DNA of 64,000 nt from Achromobacter sp. ASV32 (GTDB lineage Bacteria > Pseudomonadota > Gammaproteobacteria > Burkholderiales > Burkholderiaceae_B). The translations under genes were made by a program, and so were the position numbers. The stretch covers positions 1 to 64,000 of the forward strand of contig NZ_JAELTJ010000019.1 of assembly GCF_016428805.1 (NCBI RefSeq), given 5' to 3'. The number at the start of each line of letters is the position of its first letter. Position 1 is the first letter of the stretch. Shown in pieces: positions 37,018 through 44,984 of this stretch. The notes under the pieces are model-generated. The model did not search any database. It was not told the DNA's origin and saw only the letters and a program-made list of their open reading frames with translations.

Positions 37018-37565
37018 ACTTGGATTCCTGCGAAATCGTCGGGTAGCAGGGCATGGGCCCGGTCCCGGGGAGAAAGGTCCGTCGCCGTGAGCGGCCAACG
37101 AATGCCCAGTCTGGGATCGTCGTGCCTGACGCCCGATTCCGCCGCGGGCGTGTAGAAGGCCGTGTGCAGATAGAGCAGTTCACTGTCGGCCTGCAGCACC
37201 TGGAAACCGTGTGCGCAGCCTTCCGGTATCACCAACATGTCAGCGGATCGGGCATCAAGCTCGTGTGCATGCCAATGCAGGAAAGTGGGCGAGCCGGCGC
37301 GCAGGTCCACCAACACGTCCCAGACCCGCCCGCGGATGCAGCGCACCAGTTTCATTTCAGCGTGGGGCGGATGCTGGAAGTGCATGCCCCGTATGGCTCC
37401 GGCATGCAGCGTGCGTGACTGGTTGATCTGCACGATCTGCCGCGACCCGATGACGTGGGCCAGTTCCTCTGCGCAAAACAGGCGGGAAAAGGCGCCCCGC
37501 GTGTCCTGGTGTGCCTGTGTCCGGACCACGACCGCGCCGGCGATGGGGGTCGGCATTACATTCAT
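37014..37565 (-). CDS. dTDP-4-dehydrorhamnose 3,5-epimerase-like protein
   Basis: A 183-residue cupin of the RmlC family. The catalytic His is in the conserved RGMHFQHPPHAEMKLV, and the Tyr of the second half lies in the LYLHTAFYTPAAESG region, followed by GVRHDDPRLGIRWPL, as in RmlC. It acts on C3 and/or C5 of a 4-keto-6-deoxy nucleotide sugar. Because the cluster makes CDP-, not dTDP-, sugars, its substrate is probably the CDP form. The start at 37565 gives an ATGA overlap with rfbG; longer starts are less likely. Confidence 0.87.
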   Translation of the reverse strand: MNVMPTPIAGAVVVRTQAHQDTRGAFSRLFCAEELAHVIGSRQIVQINQSRTLHAGAIRGMHFQHPPHAEMKLVRCIRGRVWDVLVDLRAGSPTFLHWHAHELDARSADMLVIPEGCAHGFQVLQADSELLYLHTAFYTPAAESGVRHDDPRLGIRWPLTATDLSPRDRAHALLPDDFAGIQV

Positions 37566-38659
37566 GACCGTGCCCATGCGTTGCCGATGGCGGCGGCCAT
37601 CTCGACATACCGGCGGAGTTGCTCCAACGACAGGGATTGACCGGTCGCGTGATGATGCCGGTACCAGTCTGCGGTCATCGACAGGGCATCAGGCAGCGCG
37701 AGCGTCGGGCGCCAGCCCAGGACGTTGTGCGCCTTGGCGCAATCGAGCAGCAGCAGGCCGGCTTCGTGCAGGGCCGGGCTGGGCGGACGCGCGGCCCATT
37801 GCAGCTGTGGCCAGTAGCCATTCAGCATGCCCAGCAACTGCGCCACGCTGCGGTTGTCTTGTGCGGCGGGGCCAAAATTCCAGCTATCGGCGAATGTGGC
37901 GTTGCCGGCCAGCAACTGCTGGCCGAGCATGAGGTAGCCCGACAGGCAGTCGAGCACATGTTGCCACGGCCGCGTCGATGTCGGTGAGCGGATTTCCAGC
38001 GGCTGGTTCGATTGCACCGCCCGCACCAGGTCCGGCACCAGCCGATCCGGGGCCCAATCGCCACCGCCGATGACGTTGCCGGCCCGCGCCGAGGCCAGCA
38101 GCACCGGCGCACCGGCTTGCCAGAACGACTTGCGATAGCTTTCCACCAGGATTTCGCAGGCAGCCTTGGACGCGCTATAGGGGTCGTGGCCACCCAGGAT
38201 GTCGTTCTCGCGATACCCCCAATGCCATTCCCGGTTGGCGTAGACCTTGTCCGTGGTGACGACGACCACGGCGCGGACACCAGGCGTGCGGCGGCAAGCG
38301 TCCAGAACATTCGCCGTGCCCATGACATTGGTTGACCAGCTGTCCAGTGGCGCACCGTAGGATTGCCGTACCAGGGTCTGCGCGGCCAGGTGAAAGACAA
38401 TATCCGGCCGAGCCTGCGCCATGGCGTCGGTTACGGCGTCTGCGTCGCGCACATCGCCGCGCAGGTCCACCGCGCAATCCCGCAGTCCGGTCCAGTGGTT
38501 CGGTTCGTCCAATTGCGGCAGCGACAGTCCGGTCACCCGCGCGCCCAGCTGCTTCAACCAGATCGCGAGCCAGCTGCCCTTGAACCCGGTATGGCCGGTG
38601 AGCAGGACCCGGGCGCCGTCGTAGGCTCCGTCAAATTGCGTTACGCCCATTTTTTCCAT
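37562..38659 (-). CDS. rfbG: CDP-glucose 4,6-dehydratase
   Basis: A 365-residue extended SDR that converts CDP-D-glucose to CDP-4-keto-6-deoxy-D-glucose. The NAD-binding motif is TGHTGFKGSWLAIWL, typical of RfbG (not of RmlB). It is followed by HLAAQTLVRQSY, the catalytic TTDKVY, and DPYSASKAACE with the active-site Tyr and Lys. Two start codons (38659 and 38650) lie within the end of rfbF; the first is chosen because AGGGA lies at a usable distance. Its direct coupling to rfbF confirms the CDP pathway. Confidence 0.93.
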   Translation of the reverse strand: MEKMGVTQFDGAYDGARVLLTGHTGFKGSWLAIWLKQLGARVTGLSLPQLDEPNHWTGLRDCAVDLRGDVRDADAVTDAMAQARPDIVFHLAAQTLVRQSYGAPLDSWSTNVMGTANVLDACRRTPGVRAVVVVTTDKVYANREWHWGYRENDILGGHDPYSASKAACEILVESYRKSFWQAGAPVLLASARAGNVIGGGDWAPDRLVPDLVRAVQSNQPLEIRSPTSTRPWQHVLDCLSGYLMLGQQLLAGNATFADSWNFGPAAQDNRSVAQLLGMLNGYWPQLQWAARPPSPALHEAGLLLLDCAKAHNVLGWRPTLALPDALSMTADWYRHHHATGQSLSLEQLRRYVEMAAAIGNAWARS

Positions 38660-39414
38660 GGCGGATTTCCCTGCGCCCACAAGGCTTCCAGCTGGTTCTT
38701 GTCGCGCAGCGTGTCCATGGGCTGCCAGAAACCCAGATGTTCGTAGGCCTGCAGCTCGCCATTGCGGCTAAGCGTTTCCAGGGGCACGCCTTCCCACGGC
38801 ATGTCGTCGCTTTCAATCAACGACAGCACACTGGGCGACAGCACGAAAAAGCCGCCATTGATCAGGCCGCCGTCGCCGCGCGGTTTCTCGGTGAAGCCGG
38901 TCACCGCGTCGCCGTCGCGTCGCAGCGCGCCGTAGCGTCCCGGCGGCTGCACTGCGGTGACCGTGGCGGCCTTGCCGTGGCGGCGGTGGAATGCAATCAG
39001 GGCGCCGATATCGACATCGGATACGCCGTCGCCGTAGGTGAAGCAGAACGCCTCTTCTTCCTTGACGTAGGCCTCGACACGTTTGAGCCGCCCGCCGGTC
39101 ATGGTGGTTTCGCCCGTGTCCACCAAGGTGACGCGCCAGGGCTCGGCTTTGCGCTGATGGACTTCCATCCGGTTGTCGGCCATGTCGAACGTCACGTCCG
39201 ACATGTGCAGGAAGTAATTGGCAAAGTACTCCTTGATCATGTAGCCCTTGTAGCCGCAGCAGATCACGAAGTCGTTCACGCCGTAGGCGGAGTAGGTCTT
39301 CATGATGTGCCACAGGATGGGGCGACCGCCGATCTCGATCATCGGCTTGGGGCGAGACTGGGTTTCTTCCGAGATCCGGGTGCCCAGACCGCCAGCGAGG
39401 ATGATGGCCTTCAT
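38641..39414 (-). CDS. rfbF: Glucose-1-phosphate cytidylyltransferase
   Basis: A 257-residue nucleotidyltransferase that makes CDP-glucose from glucose-1-phosphate and CTP. The signature AIILAGGLGTRISEET is at residues 3-18, PKPMIEIGGRPILWHIMK follows, and FCFTYGDGVSDVDI contains the metal-binding Asp. These segments are those of RfbF/DdhA rather than of dTDP or UDP pyrophosphorylases. The start overlaps the stop of the large glycosyltransferase gene (ATGA), and the end overlaps rfbG. It supplies the first committed step of the CDP-sugar branch. Confidence 0.95.
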   Translation of the reverse strand: MKAIILAGGLGTRISEETQSRPKPMIEIGGRPILWHIMKTYSAYGVNDFVICCGYKGYMIKEYFANYFLHMSDVTFDMADNRMEVHQRKAEPWRVTLVDTGETTMTGGRLKRVEAYVKEEEAFCFTYGDGVSDVDIGALIAFHRRHGKAATVTAVQPPGRYGALRRDGDAVTGFTEKPRGDGGLINGGFFVLSPSVLSLIESDDMPWEGVPLETLSRNGELQAYEHLGFWQPMDTLRDKNQLEALWAQGNPPWKKWA

Positions 39415-42400
39415 GCTTGTTCCTCGCACCATTGGGTATACATTTTCTTGAGTCCCATTTCGAATTCGCGGGTAAAACCCACCTCGTCCATCAGGACGCT
39501 GTCCTGCATGGCCTGGCGCAGTTGTTTGCGGATGCGGGCAAGCGCTGGCAAGTCGCTGGCCAGCGCCACGGCCTTTTCCACGTACTCTTGCTCGGTGCCG
39601 CAGATCAGTTCGGGGTGGCCCACCGACTTCAGAATCGAGCTTCCCAGGCGGCCGACGCTTGGCCGGTCGGCCAGAGACAGGTAGGGCACGCCCATGTAGA
39701 TGAACTCCACCAGGGTCGTGCCGGAATTGTGGGGGAAGCAGTCCAGGCCGATGTCGATCTGGCGCAGCACATCCCAGGGCGGGCTGTGGTAGCCGATCAT
39801 GAGGCGGCCGCGGCTGATCCCGTGGGCTTCGAAGCGAGCGGCCAAGGCATCGCACATGGCCGCATCCCGGTAGCTGCCGCTGTCGACCACGAGGCGGGCG
39901 TTCGGCACCTGTCGCAGGATCGCGGCCCAGGTGCGGACGGTGCGGTGGTTGATGCGGATGGCGCGCGACAGCGTGCCGAAGGTGACGTAATCATTCGACA
40001 TCGCAGGCAACGCGCTGACTTCGCCCATCGCCGTGTCGGGGCGGTACGCGCAGCAGGTCTTCAGGCGCCAGATCTTTTCCGAGAACAGCGCTTCGCTGCC
40101 TGCCGGCGCCATCGCCTCGTCCATGACGATATAGTCGATGGCCGTCAGGCCGGTGGTGTAGCCGTACCCCATCCAGGTCAGTGATACCGGGGCGGGTTTG
40201 CGGGCGAACGCGCCGAGCCGGTTGCCTTGGGTATGCCCGGCCAGGTCGATCAGGATGTCGATGCCGTCGGCGCGGATCTTTTCGGCCAGCTCGGCGTCCG
40301 TCAATGAGGCGGTAGGCACCCAGTGGTCGAAGTAGGTCTTGAAGCGGGTAGTGACGCTGTCTTCCCTGGCCAGTTCGGCGTAGGCGGTCAGCTCGAACGT
40401 CTGCCGGTCGTGATGGGCGAAGACGAGTTCGATAAAGCTGTTGCCTGAGTGCTGTTTGAAGTCGGGCGAGACATAGCCGATCTTCAGCTTGCGGTTCGTG
40501 TGCCGGGGGTTGGCATGGGGGCGCCATTTGTCGCGCAGCGGCTGGTAGAGTACGCGATCGCATTCCTGATACGCCTGGAACACCTCCTGGGCGGTGTGTT
40601 CCTCGGAATAATTCAGTGTGAACAGCAGATTGCTGCGAGGCAGGGCTTCCGTCGGGAACATCTCCACGGTGTCGCGCGCCGCCTGCGTGGCCAGCGCGAC
40701 TTCGCCGGCGTCGATGTACGCCTTGCTCAGGTTGACGCGCGCCTTACGCTGCCTGGGGTCCAGGGCAATCGCGGTGCGATTGCTGGCCTGGGCTTCCTTG
40801 TAACGCCGTTCGGCGGCCAGGGCGTCCGCCAGCGCCGAATGCGCTTCGGCATGGCGAGGCGCCAGCTCGACCGCACGCCGCCCCGCGCCGATCGCTTCGG
40901 AGGTGCGTCCAAGCTGCGTCAGGATGGCCGCCAGCACGATATAGCTTTGGGTGTCGGCCGGTGCCAGATCCACCATGGTCAACGCCGGCCGCAGCGCTTC
41001 CTGGCCGCGGAAGGTGCTGAACAAGGCGACGGCCAGCGCTTCCCAGGCGTCCCAGAAGCGGGGCGCGATTTTCGTCAGGCGCCGCGCCAGCGGTTCGGCG
41101 TCGAGATAGGCCTTTTGCACCATCAACTCGTGCATGCGCTGGACCTGCGAGGCGATGTTGGCGCCCGGATTGGGTTGATGCCCGCTGGCCGAGAGCACCC
41201 GCGCATTCAGGGTCAGGGTGGCTTGGGCGCTGACATACAGGCCTATCAGGGGCATGTAGCCATCCGCCGCTTCGAGCGTGCGGCGCAGTACGTCAGCCCA
41301 GGTTCTGGTATTGGCCAGCGCCAGCGCATAGCGTTTGAGCAGCGCCAGGGTTTCACCCACTTCCGCCGGTTCGGCCGAGGATCCGTCGGCGGCCGGCTCG
41401 CTGGGCAGCCGGCCCGCGGCCAGATGGCCCAGGATCGCCGCCTGGGCGGGCGAGGGCAGGTAATTGACGGGCTCGTGCCAGAGGTTGAAGCGAGGCAGCG
41501 GCGCGTCGCCCGGCGCTGGGGCCGGTTCGGTCAGAAAAGCGGGCAGGCGCAGCGGCGCGTCGGTCTCGGCTTCATAGGGGCCCCGATCCAGACAGTAATG
41601 AAGCAGGTCGTTTTCCAGCAGGGTCTGCAGGACACGGCTCAGCGTTTTGGCCGCTGCTGTGGTGTCGATCTGGTTCTTGTGCATCAGCACTGCCACCAGG
41701 GTGCTATAGGGCATTGATGCCGGCCAAGCGTGCGCCAGGGTATCTACCACGGTCACGACGTCGTCGTCCTGCGTGATCAGCGCCCGGCCCAGGTGATTCA
41801 CATAGGTGGCGCCCTGTTCCTGGCCATTGGCTGCCAGGCGGACAAGGCCGGCCGCGTAGCGCAGGTCCTGTAACCGGGCCATATCGGGCTGGCTCTGAAC
41901 CTGCGCGGCACGTTCCTGCGCGACCCAGAGAGATTGGCGAAAGGCGCGTCCTGTGGCGAAATCCAGATACTGCTGGCGTACGGTGGCCGGCTGGCCCATG
42001 GCCAGCAGGCTGTGATTGAGCGACACACCCGGACCGAACGACAGGGCAATTTCACTGAGCGGCTGCGCGTCGCCCAGATAGGCCAGTCCGGCCTGGGCGG
42101 CAATGCCCGCCAGCTCGACGAAATAGCTGGGGTTGCAGGCCAGCGGTCCGGCAGCCGCTGGTGCGCTGGCCGAATCGGCTCCCAGGGCGCGTTCAAATTG
42201 CGCGGCGGCCGCAGCCAGCAGGGCACCGTGCGGGTTGGCCGGCGCCATGCCGTCCTTGAACAGAGACAGCGCCGCGAGGGCGCTTTCCCGCAGCTCGGCA
42301 TCCGTTTGCGCGGCGTGGCCGTGCAGCAGGATCGCGTCGCGCACGACTTCCAGGGACTTGGCTCCGGGATAGACGTGGCTGTCCAGGTACAGCATGCCGC

Positions 42401-42824
42401 GTGGCGACAGCAACTGGCCGCAGGCGTGCATCAATGCCTGGCCGGCTTCGGCGGGCAAGTAACTATAGAGGCCCGAGACGATGATGTAGTCGAACAGCCC
42501 CAGCTGCGTGCCGATATCGGTGGCCTGACCGGCATACAGCGTCAGGTTGGTCATGCCCAGGCGCTGGGCGGCCGCGGTGCCTTGGGCGATCAGCGCGTCC
42601 GACGCGTCGATGCCGATGGCCTGGGCCTCTGGGTAGGCCAGCGCGAAAGGCATCAGGCCCGCACCGTCGCCGCAACCGATGGCCAGTACCCGGGCGCGCT
42701 CCAGCGGCACGGTTTCCACGCCATACAGGTGGGCCGTGGCACGCAGCCGCGCGGGGGAATGGCTGGGAGCCAGGCGGCCAGGGTCGGCGGTGGCTTGGCG
42801 GTGGGTGTAGGCCGGATAGGACAT
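39411..42824 (-). CDS. Methyltransferase-TPR-GT41 fusion, probable flagellin glycosyltransferase
   Basis: A 1137-residue multidomain protein. Residues 1-200 form a methyltransferase with SAM loop VLAIGCGDGAGL (about 47-58). Residues 230-470 resemble the methyltransferase regulatory and second domains of Rickettsia-type protein-lysine methyltransferases. Residues 560-730 are TPR-like helices. Residues 778-1130 are a SPINDLY/OGT (GT41) glycosyltransferase with IGYVSPDFKQH (His791), DILIDLAGHTQGNRL and LDCFPHNSGTTLVEFIYMG. TPR-GT41 proteins such as Caulobacter FlmG glycosylate flagellin. This gene lies next to fliC, behind a terminator, and heads the sugar operon. The start is uncertain: GTG 42848 is also open, but alignment with the paralogue at 44985-46574 favours ATG 42824. 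Confidence 0.88.
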   Translation of the reverse strand: MSYPAYTHRQATADPGRLAPSHSPARLRATAHLYGVETVPLERARVLAIGCGDGAGLMPFALAYPEAQAIGIDASDALIAQGTAAAQRLGMTNLTLYAGQATDIGTQLGLFDYIIVSGLYSYLPAEAGQALMHACGQLLSPRGMLYLDSHVYPGAKSLEVVRDAILLHGHAAQTDAELRESALAALSLFKDGMAPANPHGALLAAAAAQFERALGADSASAPAAAGPLACNPSYFVELAGIAAQAGLAYLGDAQPLSEIALSFGPGVSLNHSLLAMGQPATVRQQYLDFATGRAFRQSLWVAQERAAQVQSQPDMARLQDLRYAAGLVRLAANGQEQGATYVNHLGRALITQDDDVVTVVDTLAHAWPASMPYSTLVAVLMHKNQIDTTAAAKTLSRVLQTLLENDLLHYCLDRGPYEAETDAPLRLPAFLTEPAPAPGDAPLPRFNLWHEPVNYLPSPAQAAILGHLAAGRLPSEPAADGSSAEPAEVGETLALLKRYALALANTRTWADVLRRTLEAADGYMPLIGLYVSAQATLTLNARVLSASGHQPNPGANIASQVQRMHELMVQKAYLDAEPLARRLTKIAPRFWDAWEALAVALFSTFRGQEALRPALTMVDLAPADTQSYIVLAAILTQLGRTSEAIGAGRRAVELAPRHAEAHSALADALAAERRYKEAQASNRTAIALDPRQRKARVNLSKAYIDAGEVALATQAARDTVEMFPTEALPRSNLLFTLNYSEEHTAQEVFQAYQECDRVLYQPLRDKWRPHANPRHTNRKLKIGYVSPDFKQHSGNSFIELVFAHHDRQTFELTAYAELAREDSVTTRFKTYFDHWVPTASLTDAELAEKIRADGIDILIDLAGHTQGNRLGAFARKPAPVSLTWMGYGYTTGLTAIDYIVMDEAMAPAGSEALFSEKIWRLKTCCAYRPDTAMGEVSALPAMSNDYVTFGTLSRAIRINHRTVRTWAAILRQVPNARLVVDSGSYRDAAMCDALAARFEAHGISRGRLMIGYHSPPWDVLRQIDIGLDCFPHNSGTTLVEFIYMGVPYLSLADRPSVGRLGSSILKSVGHPELICGTEQEYVEKAVALASDLPALARIRKQLRQAMQDSVLMDEVGFTREFEMGLKKMYTQWCEEQA

Positions 42825-42961
42825 GTCGTGGTGCGGCGGGGCGGGCACAGGGGAGCTATTGCGGGAATTCTACGAATGGGGGCGAGCGCTCATTCGGCGA
42901 ATCAGCGTCTGAATTTCCCGCCAGTTTGGACAAAACCGGATTTCGGGGGATCAAAACGAAA

Positions 42962-42985
42962 AAAACCCGCCGTGAGGCGGGTTTT
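42962..42985 (-). terminator. Rho-independent terminator of fliC (bidirectional)
   Basis: AAAACCCGCC (42962-42971) pairs perfectly with GGCGGGTTTT (42976-42985) around a GTGA loop, with additional A/T on the left side. On the minus strand the stem is followed by a run of T. It lies 90 bp past the flagellin stop codon and should separate abundant fliC mRNA from the modification operon. Confidence 0.85.
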
Positions 42986-43075
42986 CGGGGCGCCGGCCAG
43001 GGCGCGAAAGACCTTGGCCGGCTGTCCGGACGGGGAAACCGGAGTCTCCCCTGCCGTACGGTCTGTTGCCGAGAA

Positions 43076-44761
43076 TTAACGCAGCAGCGACAGCACGGTT
43101 TGCGGCACTTGGTTGGCTTGCGCCAGAACCGAGGTGCCAGCCTGTTGCAGGATCTGAGCCTTGGACATGTTCGACACTTCCGTGGCGTAGTCGGCGTCTT
43201 GAATACGCGAACGGGCGTTGGACAGGTTGTTGACCACGTTGTTCAGGTTGGCGATCGTCGATTCCAGGCGGTTTTGCACAGCGCCCAGTTCGCCGGTCAG
43301 CTTGTCCAGCTTCGTGAAGGCCGAGTCCAGCGTCTTCAGCGGGTCGCTGGTCAGCGTGCCCTTGCTGGTGTCTTCCGTCGTCAGCTTGCCGCTGCTGTTG
43401 ATCTTGGCTTCGGCGCCGACCTTGGGAGCGTAGTCGCCCGTGCCCGTGCCGCTCTTGACCGTCACCTTACCCGTGTTGGGGTCAACCAGGTAGTTGGTGG
43501 TGTAGTTCTTGGTGGTCGTGAAGGCGTCCTTGCCGTCGACGTACGTGTTGTCCGAGGCGCCGTTCACGAGCGTCACGGTGGCGCTGGTGATGCCCGAGCC
43601 CAGGGTCACGGACGAGTTGGCGGCAGCCTTGACGTTGGCCAGCAGCGCATCGGAGGCGATGGTGTTGGTGAACGACAGGGCAGCAGCGGTACCCGTGTTG
43701 GAGTACGTCTTGCCACCGATCGAGACCGACGACGTACCGGCGGCGCCGGTGTTGGCGCCAGCAGCTTGCAGAACGCCATCCAGCGTAGCGGCGGTCGCGC
43801 CACCACCGTTGTTGGTGGTCAGGTTGCCAGCGGCGTCCAGGTAGGCGTCTTGGCCGCCGACCGTGACCTTGCCCGTGGCGTCCACGTTGAACGAGGTCGT
43901 GGCCGAGCCGTTCGAGTGGGTGTAGGTGCCGGTGGTGGTGCCGGTAGCCGGGCGCAGCGAGGTGGCCAGGGCCGTGATGGCGGTGGCGTCCGAAGCCGAC
44001 TTGTCGGTGAACGTGAAGTTCTTGTTGGTGGCGTCGTACGTGTAGGTCGTGGCGCCTGCACCGGTACCGACGGTGACGGTGTTGCCGCCTTGCAGCTTGC
44101 CGAAGACTTGGTCAGCGGTCGCGGCAGCGTGCGTGGTCGTCACTTGCCATTCGTTGGCAGCGACGGTTGCGCCACCAGCGGCTTGCAGGTCGGACACGGT
44201 AGCCGAACGGTTCTGGGTCACGCCCGAGCCGTTGACGTTGAAGCCGTCCAGACCCAGCGTCTTGACGCTGATTTCCGACAGGTTCAGGGTGATCGTTTCG
44301 CCGTCGTTGGCGCCGACTTGCAGCGTCAGGGGCTTGGCGTTGGCCGACAGGACCTTCACGCCGTTGAAGTCGGTTTGCTGCGAGATGCGGTCGATGTCCG
44401 ACAGACGTTGGTTGATTTCGTCTTGCATCGAGTTCAGCTGCTCTTGCGAGTAGCTGCCGTTGCCGGCTTGCACCGTCAGTTCGCGAACGCGCTGCAGGTG
44501 GGTGTTGATTTCGGAGGCGGCGCCTTCCGTCGTCTGGGCCAGCGAGATGCCGTCGTTGGCGTTACGAGCGGCTTGGGTCAGGCCCTTGACGTTCGCGGTG
44601 AAGCGGTTGGCAATGGCCATACCGGCGGCGTCGTCCTTGGCGCTGTTGATGCGCAGGCCCGACGACAGGCGTTCGATGGCGGTACCCAGGGACGATTGCG
44701 ACTTGTTCAGGTTGTTCTGAGCAACGAGCGACAAGTAGTTGGTGTTAATGACTGCAGCCAT
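43076..44761 (-). CDS. fliC: Flagellin
   Basis: A 561-residue flagellin, the filament subunit exported by the flagellar secretion system. The conserved D0/D1 regions are intact: N-terminal INTNYLSLVAQNNLNKSQ and LSSGLRINSAKDDAAG, and C-terminal AQILQQAGTSVLAQANQ followed by LSLLR. The central part (about residues 175-460) is rich in Thr, Ser, Gly and Ala, and is surface-exposed and variable in the family, giving many potential O-glycosylation sites. A consensus sigma-28 promoter lies 111 bp upstream, GGGAG precedes the ATG, and a terminator follows. The genes on both sides encode probable modification enzymes. Confidence 0.96.
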   Translation of the reverse strand: MAAVINTNYLSLVAQNNLNKSQSSLGTAIERLSSGLRINSAKDDAAGMAIANRFTANVKGLTQAARNANDGISLAQTTEGAASEINTHLQRVRELTVQAGNGSYSQEQLNSMQDEINQRLSDIDRISQQTDFNGVKVLSANAKPLTLQVGANDGETITLNLSEISVKTLGLDGFNVNGSGVTQNRSATVSDLQAAGGATVAANEWQVTTTHAAATADQVFGKLQGGNTVTVGTGAGATTYTYDATNKNFTFTDKSASDATAITALATSLRPATGTTTGTYTHSNGSATTSFNVDATGKVTVGGQDAYLDAAGNLTTNNGGGATAATLDGVLQAAGANTGAAGTSSVSIGGKTYSNTGTAAALSFTNTIASDALLANVKAAANSSVTLGSGITSATVTLVNGASDNTYVDGKDAFTTTKNYTTNYLVDPNTGKVTVKSGTGTGDYAPKVGAEAKINSSGKLTTEDTSKGTLTSDPLKTLDSAFTKLDKLTGELGAVQNRLESTIANLNNVVNNLSNARSRIQDADYATEVSNMSKAQILQQAGTSVLAQANQVPQTVLSLLR

Positions 44762-44871
44762 GTTTAGGCTCCCAAGAGAGAAAGGCTTCTTCAAACCGGG
44801 CAGCGGGGCCGCCCATCGTTGTAACGGGAAGAATTCGGGTTCTTGCGTCTGCGAATTTCTCCGTTGCCAGG

Positions 44872-44898
44872 ATTACGGCAGTCGCAAATCAATCTTTA
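44872..44898 (-). promoter_or_regulatory. Sigma-28 (FliA) promoter of fliC
   Basis: On the minus strand TAAAGATT (44898-44891), exactly 11 bp, and GCCGTAAT (44879-44872) match the sigma-28 consensus TAAAGTTT-N11-GCCGATAA at 13 of 16 positions with the correct spacing. It is about 110 bp before the flagellin start codon. An A-rich stretch lies just upstream and may act as an UP element. Confidence 0.85.
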
Positions 44899-44984
44899 GG
44901 GCTTTTTTTTGGTATTCGTAAATATGTTGTCGAAAGCGGGGGAAAACGGCGGGCCTGGCTGCAGGGCGGCCCGCCGCGGGCCGG

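Noticed and set aside
39414-39855. Extended N-terminus for rfbF, running into the glycosyltransferase gene
   Set aside because: RfbF conservation begins exactly at MKAIILAGG (39414). The extension is the wrong frame of the glycosyltransferase.
30713-42824. O-antigen or capsule biosynthesis locus
   Set aside because: No flippase, polymerase, initiating glycosyltransferase or Wz export gene is present. The only glycosyltransferase is of the protein-modifying GT41 type, and the neighbours are flagellar.
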